Source: Bifiguratus adelaidae
Taxonomy: Eukaryota; Mucoromycota; Endogonomycetes; Endogonales
Length of the DNA: 64,000 nucleotides
Assembly: GCA_002261195.1 (NCBI GenBank)
Contig: MVBO01000017.1
Span: forward strand, 1-64,000
Reading direction: 5' to 3'
Below are positions 1 to 11,900 of the stretch, piece by piece. The first letter of the stretch is position 1. The number at the start of each line of letters is the position of its first letter. Below the pieces are notes generated by a model, which was given only the letters and a program-made list of their open reading frames with translations, searched no databases and was not told the DNA's origin. The translations under genes and the position numbers were made by a program.

Positions 1-3000
1 TTGGCTCAAAGGCCATCTGAAAAAGCCATCAGCACCGCATGTGCAAGAGGCAGGGCGAAGAATATCAATGCAGCCCGGAACGACTGCCTTTCCACCTCGA
101 GGAACAGGACCTATGGAGAATCAGCCCGGTAATTCTGGTCGGCAGACCTCGAGTGTGACGAAAGGACACGAAAATCCTTTGCAAGCGCCGGATTTGCCAC
201 CTAGGGCGACCTCACCGACCTCGCCCAACAATAGATATTTCAGTCCTACGCCGCAAGAACAAAAGCACGCCGCGAGAACACTTCCTTCTCGGAGCAGCGG
301 GTCTGCTTCGGGGCAGATACCCGATACTTCTTATTCTTATCAATCGACAAGGACATCCCCTCCCGAGATTACGACAAGGCATTCTCTCGATATGCCTGTA
401 TCAATGCGACAGTCTACTTCTTGGACGTCACAAACACCTTTTCCAAGTTTGACATCTCGCGTTTCTTCTGATCGCAGTCATCGATTATCTATGCCCGCCT
501 TTTCGCCAGAAAACACTCATGACTCTAATGCAGGTTATGACATTCAAGGGCAACCCTCCAGTGAAGAGGTCGATCGGCTGTTCAATCGCATGCTCGATCG
601 ACTCGGCATCACCAAAAATCCGCAAGCGACAGCACAGATGCAGGCGTTTCCCACAGCCAAGAAGTGGTTTATGGTACGGCAAGATCAGAATGCGCAAAAG
701 AAGCAAGGAGAACCGCGTGCTGATCCGCCATCCGGTACCTCTTACCATTTTCATCCCGCCACGCCTTTACACACACCGTCACCGACAAGCCGTGTTCCAT
801 CGCATATCACACCACCGACGCGCCCTGGCGCGATGACAGCCGTCGACAAGAACAGCCCAGAGTTTTATGTGACCAAAATCAGCGAAGATCCACGGCAATT
901 GCGAGGCCTGACACCAGACTTTATTGATCGTCTAGAGGTGCTCTTACGCACACGGTCTCTCGAATGGGTAGCTCGATTCATTGATTGCAGTGGATTCGGC
1001 TGTTTAGCGAATGCAATGCGGGTCATTGCGCAGAGACGATTGGCTCCACCCCAAATCCTGACCACGGATGCGGAGCTGGAGCTGGGTATCGTCAAGTGCT
1101 ATAAAGCCTTGTGCAATAACTTTGTGAGTAGTTTTGACCATTGCATGACCGCTAGCTTTCTGACCGACTTCTGCTGTTTAGCTCGGTGCGCGTGCGATCG
1201 TACAGCATCCCGATCTAACTTACGCCCTTTCGCTATCTTTGACCTGCCCTCACTGGCATGTACTCAAGCTCGCTTGCGACCAACTCATCTTTATATCTTA
1301 TTGTTCACCTCCTGTCGGCCATCGCATCGTCATGTCAGCCCTCGATTACTTGGCACAACAAGTTCAGGGTGCCGAAAAGAGCTTGCCATCGCGTAATGTC
1401 GATCCTCGCTTTGACGCTTGGTTCCGAGGTTTCTGGGGCTCTCTTGGTCTAGAAGCTACTGATCGCATCAGGACCAATGGTCTCGGGCCCAATCCTGGTT
1501 TCGTTGTCGCACCAAAGCACCATGTCATGGACTTTGCGCTGTCCAACATCGTCCTCGTGAACGCTCTTTTACGACTATGTCCTAGTGCAGAGAAGCGACG
1601 TGAATTGCGTTTCGGTATGCGAAGATCTGGGTTAGAGGAAATATTGGCACAACTCGGTGCATTCCAATTCGAATTGATTGATCGACAATTGATTGCCTAT
1701 CGAGAATTGCTGGATGAAGAAGACCAGCGATTGGGGGTGCCTGTGAGAAACAACCAGGATGAAGATGCATTAGAAGGTCTGCAGCGACTAATGATGCAAG
1801 TCAAGGGCACCCAAGGTGAAGTCACCATCAATAATCTGCTGCGCACCGTGACACAGCTTGCCCAGGGAGATGGCGAATCGTAAGTCGCCTATGCTGCCTG
1901 ATGTATTTACTCATTAAGCTGTTTAGGACGCAAAAGTATCATTTGTTGGAGGAATTTGCGCAAGCTTTGGTGCAGCATGATCGTGAGCTTCGGTCAGCAT
2001 CTTACTCGTCCACAGTGTCTCTGTCAGACGCCATGCAACTATTGCCCTCACAATCGAACGGGTACCTTGGTCAGCACCAATCGTTTGGAGGCTATGCCCA
2101 GCCATGGCAGCTTCAGTGGGAATATAACGCATACCCATACCCCCTACCGGTTGTTCATGAAGGCTATGGCCAACAACAGGAACTCAACCGTCAGTTAATG
2201 CAGACTAATCAGAAACTCGAATTGGAGATCGCCCAATTGAAAGCGAGCATCGGATCTCAAGATACACGAGCTCTTTTGGCCGAGGTGGACGATTTGAAAC
2301 GGCTTCGAAATGTTCAAGCACAGACAATCAGCGTATTGGAGTCTCGGCTACGACAGGGACATCTCGTTTTGGGTGGTCAAGATTCAAGCAAGATGATGCC
2401 GCGACCTTCGGGTCCCACGCAAACGCAGGGCCCGGGAGAAGATTGGTTTGTCCGGTCCTTGGATCGACGCAACATTGGACCAGGAGGGTTCATTATACCA
2501 CCACCAGTTGGAACACCTAATCGCGGCCCATACCCTGGCGAGGCAGGAAGGCATCAAGGGCCAAGCATCATCACCTCGTTCGATCAGGACTTTACTGGTA
2601 AACCTACATCACCGCATCAAGGATCGCCGCGTCCCATGTCCCATCCACCCTCACTTCCGTCCAGTTCAATATCGTTATTCAGTGCATCTTCCCAATCTTC
2701 ACCTCGCTTACGTTCTAGATCCGCCCAAGTTGGTGTCGTCGAGAAACCCGAAGGCTCATGGGGGCACTCATCCCCGCACGCTTACCCTCCTAGCAATATC
2801 GTGATTGAGAGAGATGTCGAGCATGCTGATATTCACGATATTTACCCTCAGGAAGACAATGTCTATCCAATGAGCTCGTCGATGACCGATATCCCACTGC
2901 CACCCACAAGACCAAGCAGGATGGGTGAATGGGCGCCTCTATCGCATCAAGACGGACTAAAATCTTCCTCTAGTGTGACAGATACCATTCAGGATGCTCA

Positions 3001-5095
3001 GGTAGATACCTCAACAACCCTTCCTTCCCCGCTCCCGCCTCCACCTCCACCTCCACCTCCGCCTCCAGGAGTTCTTTCGATGCCGTCGGTCAGCTCGGAG
3101 CCTTTAGCGACCCGCTCAGCCATACCTCCATCTCCTCCACCGCCTCCACCGCCTCCGCCTCCAAATTCAGAGTCTTCAGTTCCTGCACCTCCACCGCCTC
3201 CCCCACTACCACCGGGTTCAGCTGCTCCACCGCCTCCTCCACCTCCCCCGCCTCCAGGCGCGCCTTCCCCTCCAAAGGCTCCAACCGCGCTCCAGCCTTC
3301 CCGCAAGATGATGAAACATGTGCCAAAGATCAAAGTCAAGCCTTTACACATTCAAAAGCTTGACAAGGTACACGCAGTAAACACCATTTGGACAATTGAT
3401 TCATCCATCAAAGAGGATGAGTTGGAGGAGCAGTTAGATAAAAGCGGCGTCTTTGCCCAACTGGAGGCAACCTTTGCGCAAAAAGTACCCTCCGAGAAAA
3501 GGCAGGCTCAAGCAAAACCAGAAAAGAAGTCGGCCATCACCTTTCTCAAGCCGGACAAGGCGCGCAACATTGACATTGGTGTTCTGTCGCAGATACGTTC
3601 ATATACCCTATCTCAGTTCAAGTCTCACTTCTTGGCTGTGGATGATATGCTGCTGACCGAACATTTGGTGACCAACATGGATCAGCTCATGTGTGATACG
3701 CAAGAGGAAGAAAAGATGAAAAAGTATCTTGATATGAATCAGGATGCACCTGAACTGTCTGAACTCGCGAAACCAGAGCGATTCGTGGTTGAGGTAAGTG
3801 TTTAGCACGTCCACGATTGACGATTAACGAGGATGATCAGATGGCGAGCATATATCGGTACAAGCAACGACTCAATTTCCTCATCTTTCGCATGGGATTT
3901 CAAGAAAAATATGAGCGATTAACAAAGGTAAGTCTATCCATAGACGCTATGAGCCAAAGCTGATCAATGCAGAACATGAACGTGGTGTGCACTGCGTCCT
4001 CTGCTGTCAAGCAATCAGAAAGCTTTCGACAGTTGTTGCAGGTTGGTATCGGAAATCGCGCGCCGCACGAACGTGACGCTAATATCAGGTCTAGGTCTGT
4101 CTGATGATTGGCAACTTTATGAATGGAAACAACCAGCAGGGCGGCGCCTTCGGATGGCGCATCGCGAGTATTGGCAAGGTAAGCCGAAGCGGTACCTGTA
4201 TGGATCTGTTCGCTCACCGCTTGTCATTGTAGCTTGCAGACACGAAAGCAACAAGTCGAAACAGTCAATCCTTGTTGCATTTCATAGCACAGTTCATGAG
4301 TGATCACTTTCCGGAGACGTTGGCCTTTAAGGAGGATCTTAAGGACTGTGCAGCCGCTGCTCGAGGTATGGACACTCGCATGTCGCATCAGCTGTTATTT
4401 GACAATCCCCCAGTGTTGATGTCCATTGATGATTTGGGTGTCCAATATAGAGAGTTGGTCAGGAATCTGAATCTCCTGGATAAGGAACTCGTCGAATATT
4501 TTACCGACACGTCAATGCTTGATCCTGACGACAAATACGCCATGGTCATGCGTCAATTTCACAAGAAGGCAAAGGACAAGGTGGAGGAGATTCAAATGCT
4601 CTACACATCCATGGATGTGGCTTGGAAGGATGTGATGGCGTTCTATGGTGAAAACCCCACCATCGCTCAACCACATGTCTTTTTCGGTACCTTTGGCCAA
4701 TTCTTGGAGCAATGGAAAAAGGCCGAAGTCGATAATGTGCTGGAAAGACAACGGAAGGAACGTGAAGATCAATTGGCGCGCAAGCAAGCTGAATTGCTGC
4801 AGCGCAAGAATGCCGAACTGGACTCGGCAGGCGAAGGTTCCGAAGGCATTGATCTCGCCAGTGGTAAGTCTTGGCTGATATTGTAAGCGCATGACGAGTT
4901 CATGTACCCTTCGTAGGTGGTGAGGAGGAAGGACACCTTATGGACAATCTGCTGGCCAAACTCAAGGGAGGGGATGTGGATAAGACTCGCGACAAACGAG
5001 ACAGAACAAGACACAGAGAAGATGACAATGATATGGATATGGAAAGCTTGACTGCGGAGGACCTACTCAGGCAGATGCAAGCTGTCGAGGTATAG
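1..5095 (+). CDS. Diaphanous-type formin (5' partial)
   Basis: Actin nucleator. Exons read as <1-1123, 1182-1879, 1927-3793, 3841-3927, 3973-4041, 4095-4178, 4233-4863 and 4917-5095. The frame is open to the first base, so the true start is probably upstream. After a Ser/Pro-rich disordered N-terminus come the GTPase-binding/FH3 region (about 850-1880), a short coiled coil (about 2180-2360), an FH1 of five or so long polyproline runs (about 3030-3270) and the FH2 domain from about 3320, including the GNFMNG stretch at 4107. The C-terminus holds a DAD-like element (MDNLLAKLKGG followed by a basic run, about 4940-5020). This is the layout of an autoinhibited, Rho-regulated formin (Bni1/SepA/For3 type). 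It ends 130 bp from convergent RPL22. Which fungal formin subtype it is cannot be decided here. Confidence 0.93.
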
Positions 5096-5225
5096 AAAGA
5101 TATAGACTACCGAATAGCAGGTTTATACGATCATTAGAGGATGCTTATATTTTATTGAGCTGCCGTATGTACGGTAGAGTGCTGATATACAGGGTCATGG
5201 CAAATGATAGAAATAGATCCTTTAT

Positions 5226-5747
5226 CTATTCCTCGTCATCCTCTTCTTCGACTTCTTGACCAGCGATGTTGTAGTATCTCAACTCAAACGATTGCTTGTC
5301 AGAAGCGATGACGCGAAGCCAGTCGCGCAATTGGTGCTTCTTTAAGAACTTCTTTGTCAAGTACTTGAGGTATCGCTTAGAGAAGGGCCCATTGGCAACG
5401 ACTGTAATTTTGGCATCAGATCCACGTGTGATGGTGACCTTGTCCCCGAGGTTGTTGGTGCGACCGTCCACCTTTACACGGTCATGAAGGAATTTTTCCT
5501 GCAAAAAGAAACAATACTCAGACAGCTGTACACAAAGCTTCATTGACGTGCATGGACTTACAAAGGCGGCAGCATCAAAGATCTTGTCACCAGCAGGACC
5601 GGAACAGTCAATCACGAATTTATGTTGTTGCTTCTTTGCAGTCTTTGCTTGAGCTTTCTGCAAATGTCAATGCACATGTGTGAGCATGATCACTACAGAG
5701 GCGCCCGTAAGGCCAATTCAACTCGTTATACATACTGTGGCAGACAT
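5226..5747 (-). CDS. RPL22: 60S ribosomal protein eL22
   Basis: Cytosolic large-subunit ribosomal protein. Exons 5736-5747 (only MSAT), 5562-5657 and 5226-5498 give about 126 residues, the normal family length. Family hallmarks are the [17 protein letters not shown] start, the [14 protein letters not shown] core, the basic [20 protein letters not shown] helix and the acidic EEEDDEE tail. The 12-nt first coding exon is typical of fungal ribosomal protein genes, where early introns are common. It is transcribed divergently from the kexin gene and convergently with the formin. Confidence 0.97.
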
Positions 5748-5985
5748 GTTAGTAGATGATGGATAGGTGAACAGGAAGAAGATCGCTTGTCTTCTAAGCC
5801 ATCAAAACATTTAAACAGCCACAGTAGTATTGATGACGTAGATAATAACTGACCAATAGAAATAGGGCAATGCTCCTATTGTTCTCTGTGCATCCGGTCA
5901 AAAGGAGCTAAGGAAGCCTATGTGCGCCATGGCCGCATGGCCGATAAATGGAGCGCTACTCTTGCACTTGTGCTGAAAAGGTGTC

Positions 5986-8082
5986 TTGCATATTATGGAA
6001 GTTGATGATTCTTTAGCTGAATGGTATGATAATATTCGTGTTGAGCTTGGTATCATTGATCCAGGATTCTCGTGGCAATGGCATCTGGTAAGCCACATCT
6101 TTACCGGCTGTCCGACGCTGCTTATCACTGCCTTAGTTGAATGTCCATCACCCTGGTCACGATATCAATGTGACCGACGTTTGGCGGGAAGGTAAGACAG
6201 TCAATCAAAAACCTGAAATACCGACGTCATTTCGAGGCATCACAGGCGAGGGCGTCGTCATTGCCATTATTGATGATGGCTTGGATATGGACAGTCGGGA
6301 TCTCGAAGATGCCTTCGTAAGTGGCGATAACGATTTGCTTCACCAATCCAATGAGCAAAGCGTTTAGTATCCAAACGGCTCATATGATTTCAACGACCAA
6401 GATTCGCTTCCGAGACCGCAGTTATGGGATGATACGCACGGAACAAGATGTGCGGGTGAAATTGCGGCTCGTAGAAATCATGTCTGCGGGATTGGCGTTG
6501 CCTTTCAGGCTAAAATTGCAGGTATATAACTTAGGCGCGAAATTTTCATTAACTTCCAGGCATACGCATACTTTCCGGCCCCATTCTCGAGTCTGACGAA
6601 GCTGCCGCGCTCAATTACGCATATCAGGAGAATCAGATATACAGGTGCAGAAGATACTTAGCACATACATGTTTTGGCTTACATGTATGCATCCAGCTGC
6701 TCATGGGGTCCGCCGGACGACGGTAAATCCTGTGAGGCTCCGTCACCATTAGTGCAAGCAGCCTTCAAGAACGGCGTCGACAAAGGGCGTGACGGCAAAG
6801 GTTCCATTTTCGTCTATGCGAGTGGCAACGGAGGAGCCAGTGATGATGATTGTAACTTTGACGGATGGACAAATTCCATATATTCGGTGACTATGGGCGC
6901 CATCGATGAGTACGATCGCCATCCCATCTATTCCGAAAAATGCAGCGCGCTACTCGCAGTGACATATTCGAGTGGACCCGGTCATGCTATCGTGAGTATA
7001 TCTACGTCGATTAGGGTTGCATCAAGTCACCTAATTTGTTTAGTTTACCACGGACGTTGGAAAGGAAGTGTGTTGCAATTCACACGGAGGTACTTCAGCC
7101 GCTGCGCCCATTGCTGCCGGCATATTTGCATTGGCCCTGCAGATTAGGCCCGACTTGACGTGGCGTGACATTCAGTATCTTTGTGTACAAACCGCCATCC
7201 CAGTATCTCTAGAAGATCCCGACTGGGAGACGTTGCCATCGGGTCGCGCCTTCAACCACAAATTCGGATTTGGCAAATTGGATGCATTTGCTTTTGTCAA
7301 TGGGGCCAAGACGTTCAGATCTGTCTCGCCTCAAGTCTCACTCGAATTGCCCATTATACGTGTCGCGAGGCGAATTCCCCAAAGCATTGGCGACGTTCAC
7401 AATGCCCTTTGGCTTGAGTCCACTGTTTCTGTCACACAGGAAATGACGGCAAAGGCCAATCTCAGGACAGTGGAGCATGTTACGGTGACCATTAATATTG
7501 ACCATCAACGCCGGGGAGATCTTGAAATTAGTTTGATCAGTCCTGCCAAATTGCGAAGCAAGCTTGCCTCGCATCGTCGTTATGATGCTAGTAACGAAGG
7601 TTTGCACAACTGGACTTTGATGAGCGTCAAGCATTGGTCCGTATAGAAGAACAACATAGCATTGGGCTAACTTGAACGTCCGCAGGCAGGAGAATCCAGT
7701 TGGAATATGGACATTGTCAGTCTGCGATAGACATCATCCCGAGTCCACGGGGATGCTTCTGGACTGGAAACTCACAATATGGGGAGCTAGTCATTCATAC
7801 GCGACTCAAGAGCCAACCCTCAGCGAGGCACCTCTCAGTGAGACACTTTCATCGCAGCAGAGTATGAGCACAAATGACATGCACGAAGATGTCATCTCTA
7901 AGAGCATGGAAGGCAATCTGGTCATATTCTGTTTCTTCGTCACGGTACTCGCGCTACTCGCGGCTGCGCTATGTACTGCCCTAAAGCTGTGGAGGCGGCT
8001 GCCCCTCTCAGGACCGCAGGAAGAGATCGAAATCAGATTGCTTGGCGATAACGAGCTAGAGGAATCTGCAGCTCGCCATTGA
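5986..8082 (+). CDS. KEX2: Kexin-type prohormone convertase (N-terminus unresolved)
   Basis: Golgi serine endoprotease that cleaves after dibasic sites. Exons: up to 6087, 6137-6316, 6368-6521, 6560-6644, 6697-6991, 7044-7636 and 7686-8082. The subtilisin triad is clear: Asp in AIIDDGLD, His in [10 protein letters not shown], oxyanion Asn in ASGNGG, and Ser in HGGTSAAAP. The P/homoB domain follows (about 7300-7780), then a Ser/Thr-rich stalk and one membrane segment (about 7915-7990) with a short cytosolic tail. The start is not solved. The given start (an ATG near 5986) is only the first in the catalytic frame; that frame has a TGA just upstream and I see no signal peptide or prodomain. Expected exons may be hidden in about 5880-5985 or be missing. 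Confidence 0.9.
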
Positions 8083-8549
8083 TTGTTTCTCGATTGTAGA
8101 TTGTTCTCGTCCAAGCAAGCAGACGTGGACAAAGTATGACATTTCTCACAATATATGTCTTGAAAAAAACTGCGGCACTGACGACATGAATACATCATCC
8201 AATGCAAATAAAGCGTGCTCTACCGGGGGCGACTTCTAGCCTGATTACGACACATTGAAGGAATCGCAAGCTCATGGACAAATCAGATTTCAGAGTCGGC
8301 GCTGCAATTTCCGAATTTGAAAGTACTGCGCAACCTGCTAGAATTTCCAGCATCGGCGATCCGCCATTGAATCGACCCACGTCAGATCATGAACGCAGTC
8401 CGGATCAACGAGTGTGAAGAATATTATCATGAATAGCTCAGATTTTCATCATCAAGACGTGCCTGCATGATAAAGGCTATACTAGCCTCCTCTCCAAACA
8501 TATATAACGTAGGACTGAGAATTGAAGGATAATATTCGAACTGTCAAAC
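8083..8549. other. Intergenic, kexin 3' end and promoter of small gene
   Basis: No coding sequence is supported here. A TATA-like TATATAA lies at about 8501, some 50 bp upstream of the small acidic-protein ATG. The rest is unremarkable. Confidence 0.6.
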
Positions 8550-8825
8550 ATGTCATCTCAAGACGTTCAAGATTTCATTGAAAACGACCCTCAGGCGAAG
8601 TTTGATGAAACCGCCGGAAACGAGGAATTCGATGCCCAGAAACCTGTCGCGGCCACTGCGCAAAGTAACTGCATCTAACCAACGTCAACTCAGAAGCTAA
8701 GTCCTGTTTCTATAGGTCACGATTACGAACTTCGAGACTCATCCAAAAGGAGTCAGGACTCCGGAGACTACGTGGAAAAAGAGGAGGATGACATTCCTGA
8801 AGTCGAACCGTCAAACTTGAAGTAA
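8550..8825 (+). CDS. Small acidic hydrophilic protein
   Basis: Not recognised. Exon 1 is 8550-8664 and exon 2 is 8716-8825; a clean intron (GTAACT...CTATAG) keeps the frame and gives about 74 residues. The protein is highly charged, starts MSSQDVQDFIENDPQAKFDE and ends in an acidic run (EKEEDDIPEVEPSN). There is no signal peptide, membrane segment or cysteine pair, and the low complexity suggests an intrinsically disordered protein. A TATA-like box about 50 bp upstream and an AATAAA at 8895 support a real transcript. Confidence 0.6.
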
Positions 8826-8931
8826 ATTGCTTCAGCTAAGGTTGACAGATAGAAGATGCGTAATGGTGTGTTATTGTGTTATTGCGATATTACGAATAAA
8901 GCGATATTTGGGTTATCTACATCTCTGATGA

Positions 8932-11900
8932 TCACTGCAATACCGGTTGCAACTTGGCAATCACATATACTCTATCGCCCTTGATGAGCAGCGTCGTCCG
9001 GCTGGGATTGATGAAGACAAAGTGGGTAGGAAAGCCCTTGTGTATGACAGGTCGATAGAGACCCAAGGGGAGTGCCTTGTGTGCGCGAATCAAAAATGTG
9101 ACCAATTCAGAGTACGGTTTGCCTGTTACCCATGCTTAGTTCACATTCCATTAGCATATTGTATACCACTGACCAGCTAAGCGAGAAGGAATGTCGGCTT
9201 GCCAGACGTGTCCTCCTTCTTCGCTACCGATATCACACTGTTCATCATCATCATTCAGTTCGCTCACAGGCTCGCTTGTGAAATGAGCCAGGTTGCCTAG
9301 GATGGATGAAAATGTGGTGGACGATGGAGTGCTGTCAGTGTTGTGACTGAAGATGAATTGCTGCAAAACACTCCTCAGCCTAGAGTTGTAATAGCACTAT
9401 AGAACGCGTAAGCAATGTCATTGGTTGGTGGTAACGCATCGAGCTTACCTGACAAATGAATGAATCCAACATGGATGGCGCTAGAAAGAGCATGAGGAAT
9501 GGAATCCATCATTTCGCATCACGTACCGTAAACATTGCCGCTCATAAAACTCGGCCGCACCAACGCTTGCGCAAAGGCCTCCGGGCTATGAACAGTATCA
9601 CTTTCGCCAACCATCTTAAATGTTTCCTTTTGCACGCATTCAAGCAAAATAAAGTTGCTTTCATTCGACATAGCCTCGATGTTTAATGCCGCGAGCAGAA
9701 CCGTCGCATCTGCGGTTTCGCTGCTTGAGCTGTGTAAAATATTTTATAAGTCTAAACAGGCTATGTTCAAATCCAGTGATTTTAATGACTTACTGGAAAT
9801 ACGCCTTTTTGTCGCTCAGCACCACACACTTGTTGGCTCGATCAATACCGGCGCGATAAAGGTCCTTGCGAGAAGTAGCGATGCCTTTGATCACAAAGAC
9901 TTGTTTGAACTTGTCCAATCTAGCCATGGTTTCCGCGTCCGGATCCGCCGGAGACAGGATAACAATATTGCGTTCAGGTTCCTTGCCCCGAACGCATGCA
10001 ATGAAGAATTCTAAGTTTCGCGGAAACAGTGCCGAAACGTCGCAAATCATGATGTGGTCACCGATCTGAGTAGGCAGGCAAGGATAAGGAGACAGAGCTG
10101 CTAACTGCTTGGCAAGTTGGACGTTATGACCAAATAGCTGCTCGCGTTGCTCCCGCTGGTCCTTCAGAGATACTGCGGTTGAGCCGCTACGACTAGGTGG
10201 AGCGCTTGTGGGATCTTGTCGCACATATGGTGGCAAGGCGGACAATGGTGCGTTATCAGTGGCATCCTCAGCTGGCCCATCACTGGCGTCTTCATTATCC
10301 GAGTTTACAGCAGAATCATTGGCCATATACACCAACGCAGAACGGCCTGGGGTACTGATTTGAAGATGATCTTCATCATAAGGTGTGGCTGTCGGTCCAT
10401 CTTGCGCACCGTCTACATTCTCACCGTCGTTGACACCCTTGACATCCTTGCCCAATGTGCTATTTGATGCTTGCAGACTCAATGTTTCCGAAGTAGCTTG
10501 ATAGCCAAAGTATTCGCTCGATCCCAAAAGACCACTCTCCAACAAGGACTCGGCTTCAGAGGCATGCTTTTCGGTTCTACCGAAATTTGCAACGACATCC
10601 TTGATCTTGCTGCTCCCTCCAATAACGAAGCCAATCTCGTCTCCGGAAAGGATATGACCATTTGGATTGAGTCGTACTCTGAAACCAGAGTTTACCGAGC
10701 CAAATATCTTAGCATCGAACGACGCATACTTGGAAGTACAGCCGAGAGCAAAAAGCATGGCTCCACAATGACGGTAGATGATTTCTGCCGCCTGGAGAAA
10801 TGTTCGATTCTGAAAGTAAGGGGAAAATTGAACCGAATAAATCTCATTCGTGGCACCAGTGAGATAATCCTTGATCCAAGCAAGGTCTTGGAAAGCATAA
10901 GTATGCGATCACACGAATCGCGCATGCGTACTCACCTGGTCGGCGCTTGGTGTCTTCAATCATTTTCTCACAAATGCTATCGGTCAAGGAAGTGGTAAGA
11001 AGCATCAGAAGAGAGCCAAAGCCCGGCATCATGGCACTTTGTGCGAGAATGCCCAGATTGAATTCATCCACACAAATGGCATCCTTGGCTACGAGCAATC
11101 AGCCAGAATATTTAAAGTGCCGACCAATCACTTACCAAGGAAATCAAAATGGGAGATATTCTCCGGTAGATGAACTTGTGCGTACAACTTCAAGTTGCGA
11201 TTGTACTTTTTCATCGCTAGAGCGCGAAGCATTTGCTGTGCGTCTTCTTTCTCAACATCGTCGGTTGTATACTTGGAACTCAATAAGAATGCGGCGCGCG
11301 CATTATACAATTTGGCCTTATCCAGGCTATGGAAAGAAGTGGCCGAGCTTTAAAAATTGGACGGTAATAACATTAGCTGGACATTCTCAAATTTCTGTTA
11401 GCCTACCCTTTGACATAGGCGACTCTGGTAGCAAATGCAGGATCAGCAAGAAGCAACGCCAAATCTTCAGCTGGCTAATGTCACACATGAGTTAAGCGCC
11501 ATGCTTTGCATACCGGTCGGCTTTCGCTGGCTTACCTCGTCTGGATTGAGAATCACCACTTTTGTGTTGACAATGTCCCAGCCATGATCCTCACAAAAGA
11601 ATTCTCGCAGGAATTCTAGTAATGAGTTGACTTCGAGATTACCAGCGACTAACACATGTTCTGTGCCTTTTTTCTCCTTGTAGGAGTGATCATACTTGGA
11701 TTTTAGACGCATCAGTGTCAGCAACTCGGAGAGACGAGAAGGGATGAATATCGCTCCGGAAATCATTACGTAGAGAATAACCATTCTTGTAAAGCTATTT
11801 TCCGCTAAAGTATCGTTAGACTCTGCTATTATGTCCGGCTCAAGTTAAGTCAATACTTACGCACGAGATCAGTCCTCATACCCGTCGTGCTGACGAAAAT

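Noticed and set aside
2998-3351. Minus-strand Gly-rich ORF of 117 codons opposite the formin.
   Set aside because: It is the antisense shadow of the FH1 polyproline codons.
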